DNA of 64,000 nt from Succinivibrio dextrinosolvens (GCF_011065405.1 NZ_CP047056.1:368747-432746); one strand, 5' to 3'; positions 8,943 through 18,172 are shown, counted from the first letter of the stretch. The notes: generated from the sequence alone by a model not told the origin. Made by a program: numbers and translations.

Positions 8943-10109
8943 ATGGAGCTATCCCGTACCGTTGAGCTGGCACAGAAGCTGATCAGAATTGAATCAGTAA
9001 CACCTGATGATAATGGGTGTCAGGATCTGATAAAGGAGATCCTAAAGCCATTGGGCTTCACCTGTTATACCATCGAAGAGAAAGGTGTAACCAATCTTCT
9101 TGCAACTCACGGACGGGGCTCCCCTTTCCTGCTTTTCCTGGGCCACACCGATGTGGTTCCAACAGGAGATGCCGCAGAATGGGATCATCCACCTTTCTGT
9201 GGTGAAATATTCGATTATGATGGAGAGCCTTATCTGTACGGCAGAGGCAGTTCTGATATGAAAGGCGGTGATGCAGCAATGATCACTGCCATGTGCGAAT
9301 ATGTAAAACAGAATCAGAGTCATATCGGCACAATAGGACTGCTTCTGACTTCAAACGAGGAAGGAGATGCTGTTGGAGGAACTCCATACGTAATTGACTA
9401 TATGAAACAGCGTCATATGATTCCGACATACTGTCTTATCGGTGAGTGCTCATGCGACAAGCTCTTCGGCGACTCCATTAAAAATGGACGCAGAGGTGAT
9501 ATGAATGCAACAATCACCGTACATGGTATTCAGGGACATGCGGCTTTAGAGCAGCATGCTAAAAATGCGGTATTTGAAGCATCACGTTTCATTCAGGGAA
9601 TGCAGGATAATCCGATAGACAACGGAACGCCATTCTTCCCTCCTACCTCATTCCAGGTATCAAATATAAAAGCAGGAACCGGAGCAGATAACGTTATTCC
9701 CGGGTCCTGTACTCTTCGCTGTAATTTCAGATGGAATGACTCTCAGACACCATCTCTGATTGAAAAACACGTCCGAGGTGTTGCAGAGGAACTTAAGATT
9801 GACTGTGAAATGGAATTCCGTGAAGAAGGAAAGCCATTTCTAACCAAAGACGGTGAGCTTATTGACGCTCTTTATAATTCAATAAGAGCTGTTACCAAGG
9901 TTACCCCTGATCTGGGAACATCTGGAGGAACCTCAGACGGAAGATTTGTAAGACCACTTGGAACACAGACAGTCGAATTCGGACCTGTTTCAGATTTGAT
10001 TCATAAGGTTAATGAAAGAGTCAGTGTAAAGCAGCTTGATATGCTGCATGAAATCTACCTCAGAGTCATATATCAGCTTCTGACACATAAACCTATAACA
10101 GAAGAATAG
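8943..10109 (+). CDS. dapE: Succinyl-diaminopimelate desuccinylase
   Basis: DapE removes succinate from N-succinyl-LL-diaminopimelate in the lysine and peptidoglycan precursor pathway; it is a di-zinc M20 enzyme. Metal and catalytic residues are visible: FLGHTDVV, the Asp in GRGSSDMKGG, TSNEEGD, LIGECS, and IHKVNE near the C-terminus, with SGGTSDGRF before it. Length (388) is slightly above the usual 375. The dimerisation-domain segment after GIQGH reads AALEQHAKNA, where E. coli and Haemophilus have VAYPHLA(D/E)NP. Other M20 deacylases are possible, but the overall match to DapE is good. Confidence 0.9.
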   Translation: MELSRTVELAQKLIRIESVTPDDNGCQDLIKEILKPLGFTCYTIEEKGVTNLLATHGRGSPFLLFLGHTDVVPTGDAAEWDHPPFCGEIFDYDGEPYLYGRGSSDMKGGDAAMITAMCEYVKQNQSHIGTIGLLLTSNEEGDAVGGTPYVIDYMKQRHMIPTYCLIGECSCDKLFGDSIKNGRRGDMNATITVHGIQGHAALEQHAKNAVFEASRFIQGMQDNPIDNGTPFFPPTSFQVSNIKAGTGADNVIPGSCTLRCNFRWNDSQTPSLIEKHVRGVAEELKIDCEMEFREEGKPFLTKDGELIDALYNSIRAVTKVTPDLGTSGGTSDGRFVRPLGTQTVEFGPVSDLIHKVNERVSVKQLDMLHEIYLRVIYQLLTHKPITEE

Positions 10110-10130
10110 AAAAATCTGTAAAGCATTATC

Positions 10131-10162
10131 AATGGCCTCACATCCTATGATTTGAGGCCATT
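10131..10162 (+). terminator. Probable terminator after dapE
   Basis: AATGGCCTCA (10131-10140) pairs with TGAGGCCATT (10153-10162), followed by a T-rich TCTGTCTTT. The stem is strong but the T tract is interrupted. Confidence 0.65.
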
Positions 10163-10259
10163 TCTGTCTTTAAGCTCCAAATTGTCTCAACCACCATTCG
10201 TATATGTATTTCTGAGGAATTTGCAATATAATCGTTCATGTATTTTTTTAAGGACGAAT

Positions 10260-11030
10260 ATGGAAAAGCTATTTGATATAAACGAAAAGGGCTACAGCGT
10301 TCGCTGCAAATTATTCTACGACAAAGATATACATTCAATTGATAAAGTAGTAATTGCAACTCACGGATTTGGTGGCTTTAAGGACAATAAATCCGTCGAA
10401 AAATTCGCAGAAAGAATTGATACAAAATATAAAGGATTTGGTGTAATTACCTTTGACTGGCCATGTCACGGTCAGGATGCAAGAAAAAAACTCCTTATAA
10501 GTGAATGTCAGACCTATCTGCAGCTGGTTATTGACTACGCACGAGAACATTTAAAGGCACAGGCTCTATACAATTATTCAGTAAGCTTTGGTGGATTTAA
10601 TACCCTAAAGTACATAGAAGATCATGGCAATCCTTTTGACAGAATAGCGCTGAGAAGTACTTCAGTTAAACTGTACGACATCATGTCTTCAACCATTTCT
10701 GAAGATGATCATAAAAAGCTTTCAAAAGGAAAAGAAGTATTGGCAGGACGTGATCGCAAGATGAAGATCAGCAAGGAATTCCTTGAATCTCTAAAGACAA
10801 TTGATGATGAAATTGCAGCCTTTGACTACATTGATTATGCGGAAAGCATTCTAATGATTCACGGAACACTTGATGACAGTGTGCCAATTGAGAATGCAAA
10901 AGAGTTTTCAGAAAAGAATATTATTGAACTTGTAGAGGTTGAAAAGGCAGATCACCGTTTTTCAGATCCAAAACGTATGGATTTTGCGATTCAGAAAATA
11001 ATCGATTTCTTTGCACCACATAACAATTAA
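10260..11030 (+). CDS. Alpha/beta hydrolase (serine aminopeptidase-like)
   Basis: A 256-residue cytoplasmic alpha/beta hydrolase. The oxyanion segment ATHGFGGFKDNKS, nucleophile elbow YSVSFGG (Ser109, with Ser in place of the usual first Gly), acid GTLDDSVP and base ADHRFSDP form a plausible triad. It resembles small esterases or acyl hydrolases; the substrate is unknown. I start at the ATG at 10260, preceded by AAGGA; an upstream ATG at 10152 would add 36 residues encoded partly in the dapE terminator. Confidence 0.8.
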   Translation: MEKLFDINEKGYSVRCKLFYDKDIHSIDKVVIATHGFGGFKDNKSVEKFAERIDTKYKGFGVITFDWPCHGQDARKKLLISECQTYLQLVIDYAREHLKAQALYNYSVSFGGFNTLKYIEDHGNPFDRIALRSTSVKLYDIMSSTISEDDHKKLSKGKEVLAGRDRKMKISKEFLESLKTIDDEIAAFDYIDYAESILMIHGTLDDSVPIENAKEFSEKNIIELVEVEKADHRFSDPKRMDFAIQKIIDFFAPHNN

Positions 11031-11216
11031 CCGCATAATTCTCAAAAAAAAATCTGGTTGCAGTACAAAAATAAGCAACACTTCACTTAAGACTGCCTAC
11101 CAGATTCTTCAATTCGCTATTCTCAAGACTCCTCTCTTTTTTTTGTGTGAAAAAGCAAGATTCCACCTTTCACAGCAGATGATAATAGTGTTGATTGCAT
11201 TCTTTCTTTAATCACA

Positions 11217-11269
11217 TAGAATTATTTTTCCGCCAAATCTCAATTTTTTTTAAGATTTGGAGGAATAAT
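11217..11269. repeat. 53-bp palindromic repeat, left copy
   Basis: This copy differs from the one at 12736-12788 at a single base. Each copy is itself an imperfect inverted repeat: TTATTTTTCCGCCAAATCT on the left arm, a T-rich centre, and AGATTTGGAGGAATAAT on the right arm. The pair lies in the same orientation on either side of the ATPase gene. Confidence 0.85.
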
Positions 11270-11295
11270 AATTGAAATCATAAGCTATTAAAGCT

Positions 11296-12738
11296 ATGCT
11301 TAATCATATGAACAGAAAAATAATTGGAAGAAAAAAAGAATGTGAAAGGCTTGACGAATGCATGAATGCAGATCAGGCTCAGTTAGTTATTGTCTACGGA
11401 AGAAGACGTGTTGGTAAAACCTATCTTATCAATGAATATTTTGAAAACAGATTTGCCTTTAAGATAACAGGATCCTACGGCCAGCCGAAAGAGGTTCAAC
11501 TCAAAATTTTTGATACCTCTCTGTCTCGACAGAATGGAGTTAATAAACTGAATTCAAAGGACTGGTTTGAAGCTTTTAATAGTCTGAGAGATTATCTTGA
11601 AACGCTAGACACAAATGAAAAGCAGGTTATTTTCTTTGACGAAATGCCGTGGTTGGACACTCAAAAATCCAGTTTTCTTGCAGCATTTGAGTGGTTATGG
11701 AATGACTGGGCTTCAACAAGAAGAAATCTTATATTTATTGTCTGCGGCTCTGCAACCTCATGGATGGATGAAAAAATAGCAAATAATAAGGGAGGTTTAT
11801 TTAATCGTCAGACCTGTAAACTGTTCATAAAACCATTTTCCTTAAATGAGGTTGAAGAATACCTTCAGTCAAAAAATATAGAATGGTCTCGATACGATAT
11901 AGTTCAATGCTACATGATTATGGGAGGGATTCCATACTATCTGAGCCTTCTGAACAGTAAATTATCCCTATCACAGAATATCGATGCATTGTTCTTCACA
12001 GATAGAGGAGAATTAAGTGATGAATTTGAGCATCTATACAGAACTCTATTTACAAACAGTGCCAGCTATATAAAAGTTGTTGAATCTTTAAGTAAGAAAA
12101 AAGGTGGATTAACAAGAGATGAACTACTTAAATCAACGGGCCGACAAACTGGAGGAGAACTATCAGTCATTCTTAAAAATCTTGAACTCTCTGGATTTAT
12201 CAGAATATCTAACTTCTTTAATAAAAAGAAAAAAAATGCCCTGTACCAGCTATGTGATTACTATACCTCATTCTACTTTAAATTCATAAAAGACAATTAC
12301 GGTAAAGACGAGCATTATTGGAGTAATGCAGTTGATAATCCTGCTAAAAGAACATGGGAAGGACTTGTATTTGAACAAATCTGCCGAGATCACGTCACTT
12401 CAATCAAGAAGAAGCTAGGTATTTCAGGGGTTCTTTCAGAAGAATCTTCATGGTATGTAAGAGGTGATACAGAGATACAAGGAGCGCAGATCGATCTTCT
12501 TATATCAAGAAGAGACCACGTAACTAATCTCTGTGAAATCAAATTCTCAACCGGAGAATACTCAATAGACAAAGATTATGATTTAAAACTACGCAACAAG
12601 GTTGAAGCATTTAGGAGAGACACTAATTACAAAGGAACAATACAACTTGTAATGATTACAACCTTCGGGCTTAAGAAAAACCAATACAGTAGTCTGATTC
12701 AGAATCAGATTGTTTTGGATGACTTATTTATCTCTTAG
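11296..12738 (+). CDS. ATP-binding protein with C-terminal DUF234/nuclease-like domain
   Basis: The N-terminus is a P-loop ATPase of the archaeal-type ATPase_2 group: Walker A GRRRVGKT at residues 35-42 and Walker B VIFFDEMPWLD near residues 111-121. A winged-helix-like middle follows (GGLTRDELLKSTGR...). The C-terminal DUF234 region has D400 and E414-x-K416 in the spacing of a PD-(D/E)XK nuclease core. Such genes are common, scattered and often transferred; their job is not established. The start is uncertain: ATG at 11296 or 11308, neither with a ribosome site. The stop codon TAG lies inside the right-hand 53-bp repeat, so the gene fills a bracketed cassette. Confidence 0.85.
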   Translation: MLNHMNRKIIGRKKECERLDECMNADQAQLVIVYGRRRVGKTYLINEYFENRFAFKITGSYGQPKEVQLKIFDTSLSRQNGVNKLNSKDWFEAFNSLRDYLETLDTNEKQVIFFDEMPWLDTQKSSFLAAFEWLWNDWASTRRNLIFIVCGSATSWMDEKIANNKGGLFNRQTCKLFIKPFSLNEVEEYLQSKNIEWSRYDIVQCYMIMGGIPYYLSLLNSKLSLSQNIDALFFTDRGELSDEFEHLYRTLFTNSASYIKVVESLSKKKGGLTRDELLKSTGRQTGGELSVILKNLELSGFIRISNFFNKKKKNALYQLCDYYTSFYFKFIKDNYGKDEHYWSNAVDNPAKRTWEGLVFEQICRDHVTSIKKKLGISGVLSEESSWYVRGDTEIQGAQIDLLISRRDHVTNLCEIKFSTGEYSIDKDYDLKLRNKVEAFRRDTNYKGTIQLVMITTFGLKKNQYSSLIQNQIVLDDLFIS

Positions 12739-12788
12739 AATTATTTTTCCGCCAAATCTCATTTTTTTTTAAGATTTGGAGGAATAAT
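12736..12788. repeat. 53-bp palindromic repeat, right copy
   Basis: 52 of 53 positions match the copy at 11217-11269, in the same orientation. The first three bases are the stop codon of the ATPase gene. The hairpin and T-rich loop might also end transcription, but a terminator role does not explain the copy upstream of the gene. Confidence 0.85.
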
Positions 12789-12816
12789 TCTTCACCACTT
12801 TTCAGAGCCAAAAGAA

Positions 12817-13221
12817 TTAAGTCCAGAGAGAAGTGATGAACATAGGTGAAGCATCTTTCGATTTTTCAAACCCGCAATCACTGTAGAAATGCAATTCATC
12901 ATCGTAAGCAATGACTGCAATTCGAAGGTAGTCCTTATACTTTTCCTTGATCATGGATACTAGAGTCCTGCCTATTTTCTGCTGCTGATACGCAGGATTA
13001 ACCAGGAGATAATGCACATACGCATTCATAATTCCATCATCCATGGCACAAACCATTCCAACGAGCCTATCGCCATCCCAGGCGGAAAAGACAGTGGAGA
13101 AATTCCTCATGGCTACAACCAGTTTGTCAGGAAAATGACCGGAAGACCATTCTACAGACAAAAAAAGCTCTTCAAGCTCCTGGCTGGTAAAATCATGAGT
13201 ATCTTTGTAGGAAACAGGCAT
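12817..13221 (-). CDS. GNAT family N-acetyltransferase
   Basis: A 134-residue single GNAT domain. The central strand VHYLLVNPAYQQQKIGRTLV carries the acetyl-CoA pyrophosphate loop (QQQKIG), and FYSDCGFEK near residue 117 is the usual C-terminal motif. The acceptor substrate is unknown. The gene is monocistronic, between the ATPase cassette and the arg operon terminator. Confidence 0.82.
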   Translation of the reverse strand: MPVSYKDTHDFTSQELEELFLSVEWSSGHFPDKLVVAMRNFSTVFSAWDGDRLVGMVCAMDDGIMNAYVHYLLVNPAYQQQKIGRTLVSMIKEKYKDYLRIAVIAYDDELHFYSDCGFEKSKDASPMFITSLWT

Positions 13222-13246
13222 AGTTAAGGTCTCAAAAATAATCGTG

Positions 13247-13282
13247 AAAAAAAATCACCAATAAAAAACATTACAGGTGATT
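13247..13282 (-). terminator. Terminator of the arginine operon
   Basis: AATCACC (13253-13259) and GGTGATT (13276-13282) form the stem; on the minus strand it is followed by an eight-base T run (13254-13247). It lies 37 bases past the argD stop. Confidence 0.8.
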
Positions 13283-13319
13283 AACGAAAAAACAAAATTC
13301 AAAAAACGGTAATTAAAAA

Positions 13320-14525
13320 TTATTCCGCAACAAAGTCCTTTACAGCCTTCTCCAGTAAAGAAATAGCTTCATCTACAACCTTATGACTGATATTCAGAGC
13401 AGGAGCGAGGCGAAGAACATCGGCATGAGCAGTAAGGGTTAACAGCTTGTGTTTAAAGCAGAGTTTCTGAAGTTCTGATGATTTACCTGCATACTGATCA
13501 TCTAGTACCAGACCTAATAATAAGCCCTTACCTCTTACTTCCTTGAATACATGATACTTCTCATTAAGTTTGGAGACTTTCTCAACAATATAATCATGAG
13601 TCTTATTTACCTTATTAAGGAATGACTTTTCACTTACCTTGTCGATAATATATGCACCAACGGCACATGCCAGAGGATTACCGCCAAAGGTTGAACCATG
13701 AGTTCCTGGAACAAAGTGAGAAGCAAACTTATCGTAGGTTAAAACTGCACCTATAGGAAGACCTGAAGCCAGGCCCTTGGCTGAAGTCAGAATATCAGGC
13801 TTTACAGGGGTCTGCTCATAGGCATACAGAGTTCCGCTTCTGGCAACACCAGTCTGAACCTCATCGAAGATCAGAGCTGCATTATATTTGTCACAAAGTT
13901 CTCTAACCTTAATTAAGAAATCATTATCTGCAGTGATAATACCGCCTTCTCCCTGAATAGGCTCCAGGATCACAGCACAGGTCTTATCAGAGATAGTATT
14001 CTCAAAGGTCTTGGTGTCATTGTAGGGAATATGAGTAATAGCTGCTGGCTTTGGACCGAAACCGTCAGAATAACTCTCCTGACCACCAACTGTTACCGAG
14101 AAGAAAGTTCTGCCATGAAAGCTGTTATTAAAGGAGATAATCTCATTCTTATCCTCGCCATAGAGATCAAATGCAACTCTACGGGCCAGCTTTAGGGCAG
14201 TCTCATTTGATTCTGCACCAGAATTTACAAAGAATACCTTCTCATAACCGGTTTTCTTTACAAGTTTTGAAGCTAAGGTCAGAGTATATTCATTGCAGAA
14301 GATATTACTTACATGAATCAGGTTGGCAGAGGCCTTTTTGATAACATCAACTACACCTTTAGGAGTATGACCAAGAAGATTAACAGCAATTCCAGAGGTA
14401 AGATCAGTGTATTTATTGCCCTTGTTATCATAGATGTATGACCCATGAGCCTTCTTGATAACCATGTTCATAGGGTTGTAGCAAGGGAACATTACCTCAT
14501 CAAAGGTCTTTCTTGTAATCTTCAT
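13320..14525 (-). CDS. argD: Acetylornithine aminotransferase
   Basis: ArgD is a PLP-dependent class III aminotransferase converting N-acetylglutamate semialdehyde to N-acetylornithine; it may also act in the DAP pathway. The 401-residue protein shows SGIAVNLLGH, VNSGAESNETALKLAR, LIFDEVQTGVARSGTL and the PLP-lysine segment TSAKGLASGLP, then HGSTFGGNPLACA. Its ATG shares one base with the stop of the upstream acetyltransferase gene (TAATG), so the two are translationally coupled. It is the last gene of the arg operon. Confidence 0.93.
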   Translation of the reverse strand: MKITRKTFDEVMFPCYNPMNMVIKKAHGSYIYDNKGNKYTDLTSGIAVNLLGHTPKGVVDVIKKASANLIHVSNIFCNEYTLTLASKLVKKTGYEKVFFVNSGAESNETALKLARRVAFDLYGEDKNEIISFNNSFHGRTFFSVTVGGQESYSDGFGPKPAAITHIPYNDTKTFENTISDKTCAVILEPIQGEGGIITADNDFLIKVRELCDKYNAALIFDEVQTGVARSGTLYAYEQTPVKPDILTSAKGLASGLPIGAVLTYDKFASHFVPGTHGSTFGGNPLACAVGAYIIDKVSEKSFLNKVNKTHDYIVEKVSKLNEKYHVFKEVRGKGLLLGLVLDDQYAGKSSELQKLCFKHKLLTLTAHADVLRLAPALNISHKVVDEAISLLEKAVKDFVAE

Positions 14526-15181
14526 TATGCATTCTCCTTATTAACATCGTAAATGTATGCAACTTCATCACAGGTGGCACGTTTAGGGCAGTTTTCACAA
14601 TCTTTTAGAATCTTCTCAGGCAAAGCTTCAATTACAGTTTTCTGGAAACCAACCTTTGAGAAAAATTCAGGAGAGCGTGTTAAAACAAAGACTCTCTTGA
14701 TAAACATCTTTGCTGCTCTCTTTAAAAGATAATTAACAATAGCTCTGCCCTGTCCCTGTCTCTGAACCACAGGAGAAACACCTAAAGAACGGATTTCCGC
14801 AAGACCAGAATCATACACATAAAGACAGGCGCAGCCCATAACCTGAGAGTCTTTAACACAAACAGCAAAGGTCTGAATGCCTCTAATTATGTCGTTACGC
14901 TTACGAGGCAGATTCTGTCCCTGTTTAGCCCAGTATTCAATCATATCCATCAGGGCATCTACATCAGCCAGTGTTGCCTGTCTTACAGTAAAACTTGCAT
15001 GTTCCTGTTTTAGGAAAATCTGATTGAGATTAACAAGAGAATCTTTAATTGCAATAAGCTCTTCATCGCTGATCTTGTGCTCAGCACGAAGATCTGCAAT
15101 CTTATCGTAAATCTCTTCCAAGGTATTGTTCTTTAATTCATCCAGTATGTAGAAGGATGATTCCTGAGTGATAGGTGGCAT
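14525..15181 (-). CDS. argA: Short-form N-acetylglutamate synthase (GNAT type)
   Basis: The last 150 residues form a GNAT domain (FTVRQATLADVDALMDMI, SLGVSPVVQRQGQGRAIV, FFSKVGFQKT), and the C-terminal CENCPKRATCDEVAY is typical of stand-alone N-acetylglutamate synthases. Unlike E. coli ArgA it has no amino-acid-kinase domain; instead about 60 helical, charged residues precede the GNAT domain. It lies between argB and argD in the arg operon, which supports a role in the first step of arginine synthesis. A different N-acetyltransferase role cannot be excluded. Confidence 0.78.
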   Translation of the reverse strand: MPPITQESSFYILDELKNNTLEEIYDKIADLRAEHKISDEELIAIKDSLVNLNQIFLKQEHASFTVRQATLADVDALMDMIEYWAKQGQNLPRKRNDIIRGIQTFAVCVKDSQVMGCACLYVYDSGLAEIRSLGVSPVVQRQGQGRAIVNYLLKRAAKMFIKRVFVLTRSPEFFSKVGFQKTVIEALPEKILKDCENCPKRATCDEVAYIYDVNKENA

Positions 15182-15230
15182 ATATTATTCTCCACGAAAA
15201 AAAATTAAACCTGAAATTCCATAACTCTCA

Positions 15231-15992
15231 TTAGAGTTCAATAGCAGTTCCAAGCCGATGCCGTGAAGATACGATCTCTTTTAGTAAAGGATCTTTAAAG
15301 GATGCGATATAAACAGGCTTACCGATGAATCTGGCTGTTTCAACAGCACTCTTTACCTTTACCTGCATACCGCCACTGATGGTACCATCTGCAATAAGGC
15401 TTTCCAGCTGCGATTCATTTAATGAAGGTATAAGCTTGCCTTCCTTATCCAGAACCCCAGGCACATCAGAAATAAAATAGACAGGAGCAGACAGTAACAG
15501 TCCGATAGCTGAGGCTACATCATCTGCATTGACGTTATACATCTGTCCTTCAGAATCGAATGCAACAGATGCGATTACAGGTGTATAGCCACCATCCAGA
15601 AGCATATTTATGTAATCAGCAGATACAGGGGAAACTTTTCCGACCATACCAAGATCGGCAGAAAGCTGCTCTACACCTAAAGAATTGCCGTCACTTGCTA
15701 TCATACCGATCGCTTTGAGACCATTCTTTACAGCTAAAGCCTGCAGCTTCTTATTACACATTCCACAAAGGGCTGCACTGATAAATGGCATATGTTCCTT
15801 TGGGCTGACTCTAAGACCATTCTTCTTTTCTACCTTAAGATTCAGATCTTTAAACAGTGAATCAACCTCAACACCGCCACCATGGACAATCACTACACGT
15901 GAAGAGTGAGCAGCTGCAAAAAGCTCGCCCAGCTCTTTCTGTCCATCCAGAGCCTTGCCACTTAGCTTTATAACAACAGTATTTTCAGTCAT
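15231..15992 (-). CDS. argB: Acetylglutamate kinase
   Basis: ArgB phosphorylates N-acetylglutamate. The protein matches the short E. coli-type enzyme: VVIKLSGKAL, VIVHGGGVEVD, KKNGLRVSP, YNVNADDVASAIG and FISDVPGVLD. I start at the ATG at 15992, giving 253 residues with MTENTVVIKLSG as the N-terminus; a GTG at 16038-16040 would add 16 residues that the family does not have. It lies 63 bases after argC and 49 bases before the short argA gene. Confidence 0.92.
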   Translation of the reverse strand: MTENTVVIKLSGKALDGQKELGELFAAAHSSRVVIVHGGGVEVDSLFKDLNLKVEKKNGLRVSPKEHMPFISAALCGMCNKKLQALAVKNGLKAIGMIASDGNSLGVEQLSADLGMVGKVSPVSADYINMLLDGGYTPVIASVAFDSEGQMYNVNADDVASAIGLLLSAPVYFISDVPGVLDKEGKLIPSLNESQLESLIADGTISGGMQVKVKSAVETARFIGKPVYIASFKDPLLKEIVSSRHRLGTAIEL

Positions 15993-16055
15993 TACACGAT
16001 ACTCAACTGAAGATCTTTTATGATCTACCAAAAATACCACTAAAATCTCTTCAGA

Positions 16056-17060
16056 TTAACCAAAGAGTCCCTTTAGCTCATCAAATCCATAGTATAGATT
16101 GAAAACCTGCACGGCCTGAGCTGAAGCCCCTTTTAGCAGATTGTCTATACATGAACATACTACAATATAGCCATCTTTCATGGCATAACCAATATCACAG
16201 TATGGAAGATACTGAACATCCATAAGTTTAGGCATACCTTCCTTTACTCTGACCAGAGGCTTGTTATCATATACAGCGAAAGCCTTCTTAACCTGCTCGG
16301 CGGTTACATTGTCCTTGAGTTTTGCATTTATTGTTGCATGAATACCGCGTTTAAAATCACCCAGATGAGGAGTGAATATAACCTCAGTTCCAAGGTGTTC
16401 TGCTATTTCAGGTTGATGACGATGAGTAAACACTCCATAGGCATTTAAGCTGACCTCACAGAAGGAATTGGTGAGTTTTGCTTTTCTTCCTGCTCCTGAT
16501 ACGCCAGACACCGCATTGATTGATGGACGATAGTTCAGATCCAGAAGACCGGAGTCAATCAGAGGACGAAGCGCCAACTGAGAAGCAGTAGGATAACAGC
16601 CAGGAAGAGAAATCATCTTAGTGGCACGTAATGCCTTGAGATCAACAAACTCAGGCAGAGCATAAACTGCGGAAGCCAGAAGCTCTGGATACTCATGTTC
16701 AAAACCATAAGCTTCAGCAAAAACATTAAGATCTGAAATTCTGAAGGCTCCAGATAAATCAAACACAGCGATTCCTGAAGCTGTCAGTACAGGAGCTACA
16801 TCGTGACTTACCTTGTGGTCAGTTGCTAGAAATACGGCATCGACCTCTCCAATTAAAGACTTTGGATCACTCATTGGCTCTAGAACAAGATCACAGCGAC
16901 CTCTTAAAGAACCGTACAAATCTGAAATCTTCTTATTCTTATCAAGTGAATTTTCTGATACATAAAGGTGTTTTAAACAGACCTCATTATGTGCACTGAA
17001 AATGCGGCATAATTCTGCACCTGCATATCCACTCGCGCCTACAACAGCAACACTTAACAT
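16056..17060 (-). CDS. argC: N-acetyl-gamma-glutamyl-phosphate reductase
   Basis: ArgC reduces N-acetylglutamyl phosphate with NADPH. The N-terminal Rossmann loop VVGASGYAGAEL and the active-site cysteine in SLPGCYPTA are intact. Starting at the ATG at 17060 gives 334 residues and places TTTGGAG five bases upstream; the further ATG at 17078 lies upstream of that ribosome site. It is the first gene of the operon argC-argB-argA-argD. No convincing ARG box was found in the 130 bases upstream. Confidence 0.94.
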   Translation of the reverse strand: MLSVAVVGASGYAGAELCRIFSAHNEVCLKHLYVSENSLDKNKKISDLYGSLRGRCDLVLEPMSDPKSLIGEVDAVFLATDHKVSHDVAPVLTASGIAVFDLSGAFRISDLNVFAEAYGFEHEYPELLASAVYALPEFVDLKALRATKMISLPGCYPTASQLALRPLIDSGLLDLNYRPSINAVSGVSGAGRKAKLTNSFCEVSLNAYGVFTHRHQPEIAEHLGTEVIFTPHLGDFKRGIHATINAKLKDNVTAEQVKKAFAVYDNKPLVRVKEGMPKLMDVQYLPYCDIGYAMKDGYIVVCSCIDNLLKGASAQAVQVFNLYYGFDELKGLFG

Positions 17061-17353
17061 TAAAACTCCAAAATACATCTGTAAAATATAGTGTTGAGTT
17101 TACAAGATATTCTTTAGCAAAGAGAAATAATGTTACTTTTGCACAGTTTTAGGACTTTTAGATAACTTCATTACCAGAAAATATAGGAATGAAAAGGAAT
17201 GTTATAGAAGAAATTGGAATTTACTGCGAACCTGTTCTCTTAATATATGAGGTCATATCAGTACTCAAAGAGCATAGAATCGAATTTCTGGACTATAAAG
17301 ATATATTGAAAAAAGAAAGTAATAAAGAGCAAAGGTTATTCGCTCCATATAAA

Positions 17354-18172
17354 CTAATTATAGTTATTCTCTTTAAACAAAGCCTGACATCTTGCAGGAG
17401 GGATCTTCTTAGGTTTTACCTTTGGCTTTGCAGGTTTTGTTGAAGGAGGAGGTGGAACAAACCAGGAAGCAAGCTCTGCACCACAGCCATCTCCACTAGG
17501 AGACTTAGCCTGCCTTACACATGCAGGGCTGTCTACTGGACATCCGAGTCTTACATGCATATGACCTCTGTGACCGAACCAAGGTCTGATTTTCTGCAGC
17601 CAAGATTTGTCATGGCCTTCATAAATCTGACACAGAGTTCTCTTAATACCTGGAGCAACAAAAATCCTTTCAACACGGGGATCCTGAGCTGCCATATAAA
17701 GCAAGGCAACTCGGTTGTTATCAAAGAACTTTGTTGGTCTGTTCTTGGTATCAACAATATAAACATCCTCAGGATGAGTCAGTTCATACTGGCTCTTGCG
17801 AGGTGTGGAAAAATCAAAGGAAATATCAACATCTAGACCAATCTGATGAGAGCCATGATTTGATGCTGAACCGAATGAACCGCCCAAAGGTCTAGACAGA
17901 TCACCGACAAGAAGATCCGGCAGACCAGCTTTCTTTGCTTTAGCTACTAACTTGTTGATATAGTCAATTAGCTCAGGATGACCAAAATTGCGGGAATTTC
18001 CCCAGCGCTGAACCTGATAATTCTTGCCGTCTTTAAGCTCCACTGCACCCTTGATACAGCCATTTGCGTATTCACCAATAGACTCTGCTGATGTTTCAGA
18101 TGACATAGCATATGAGCTAAAACTCAAAAATAGAGACAGAAATACAGCGATAAATAATCTGATATTATTCAA
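17354..18172 (-). CDS. mepA: Penicillin-insensitive murein endopeptidase
   Basis: MepA is a periplasmic LAS-type metallopeptidase that cuts D-Ala-mDAP crosslinks in peptidoglycan. Zinc-ligand motifs SNHGSHQIGLDVDISF and GHRGHMHVRLGCP are present, with several cysteines that could pair. I start at TTG 18172, giving MNNIRLFIAVFLSLFLSFSSYA, a textbook signal peptide; the ATG at 18217 adds 15 residues and overlaps the upstream gene by 53 bases. The C-terminus has a Pro/Lys-rich stretch (PPPPSTKPAKPKVKPKK). Confidence 0.9.
   Translation of the reverse strand: MNNIRLFIAVFLSLFLSFSSYAMSSETSAESIGEYANGCIKGAVELKDGKNYQVQRWGNSRNFGHPELIDYINKLVAKAKKAGLPDLLVGDLSRPLGGSFGSASNHGSHQIGLDVDISFDFSTPRKSQYELTHPEDVYIVDTKNRPTKFFDNNRVALLYMAAQDPRVERIFVAPGIKRTLCQIYEGHDKSWLQKIRPWFGHRGHMHVRLGCPVDSPACVRQAKSPSGDGCGAELASWFVPPPPSTKPAKPKVKPKKIPPARCQALFKENNYN

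Noticed and set aside
11031..11216. Long imperfect inverted repeat (AATCTGGT... / ...ACCAGATT) after the alpha/beta hydrolase gene
   Set aside because: The loop is about 30 bases and there is no T tract; too weak to call a terminator or RNA element.
17061..17190. ArgR operator (ARG box) upstream of argC
   Set aside because: No pair of 18-bp imperfect palindromes close to the TGAAT-N4-ATTCA consensus could be found.
17189..17443. 84-codon plus-strand frame between argC and mepA
   Set aside because: Its second half is antisense to the end of mepA, there is no ribosome site, and the product shows no family features.
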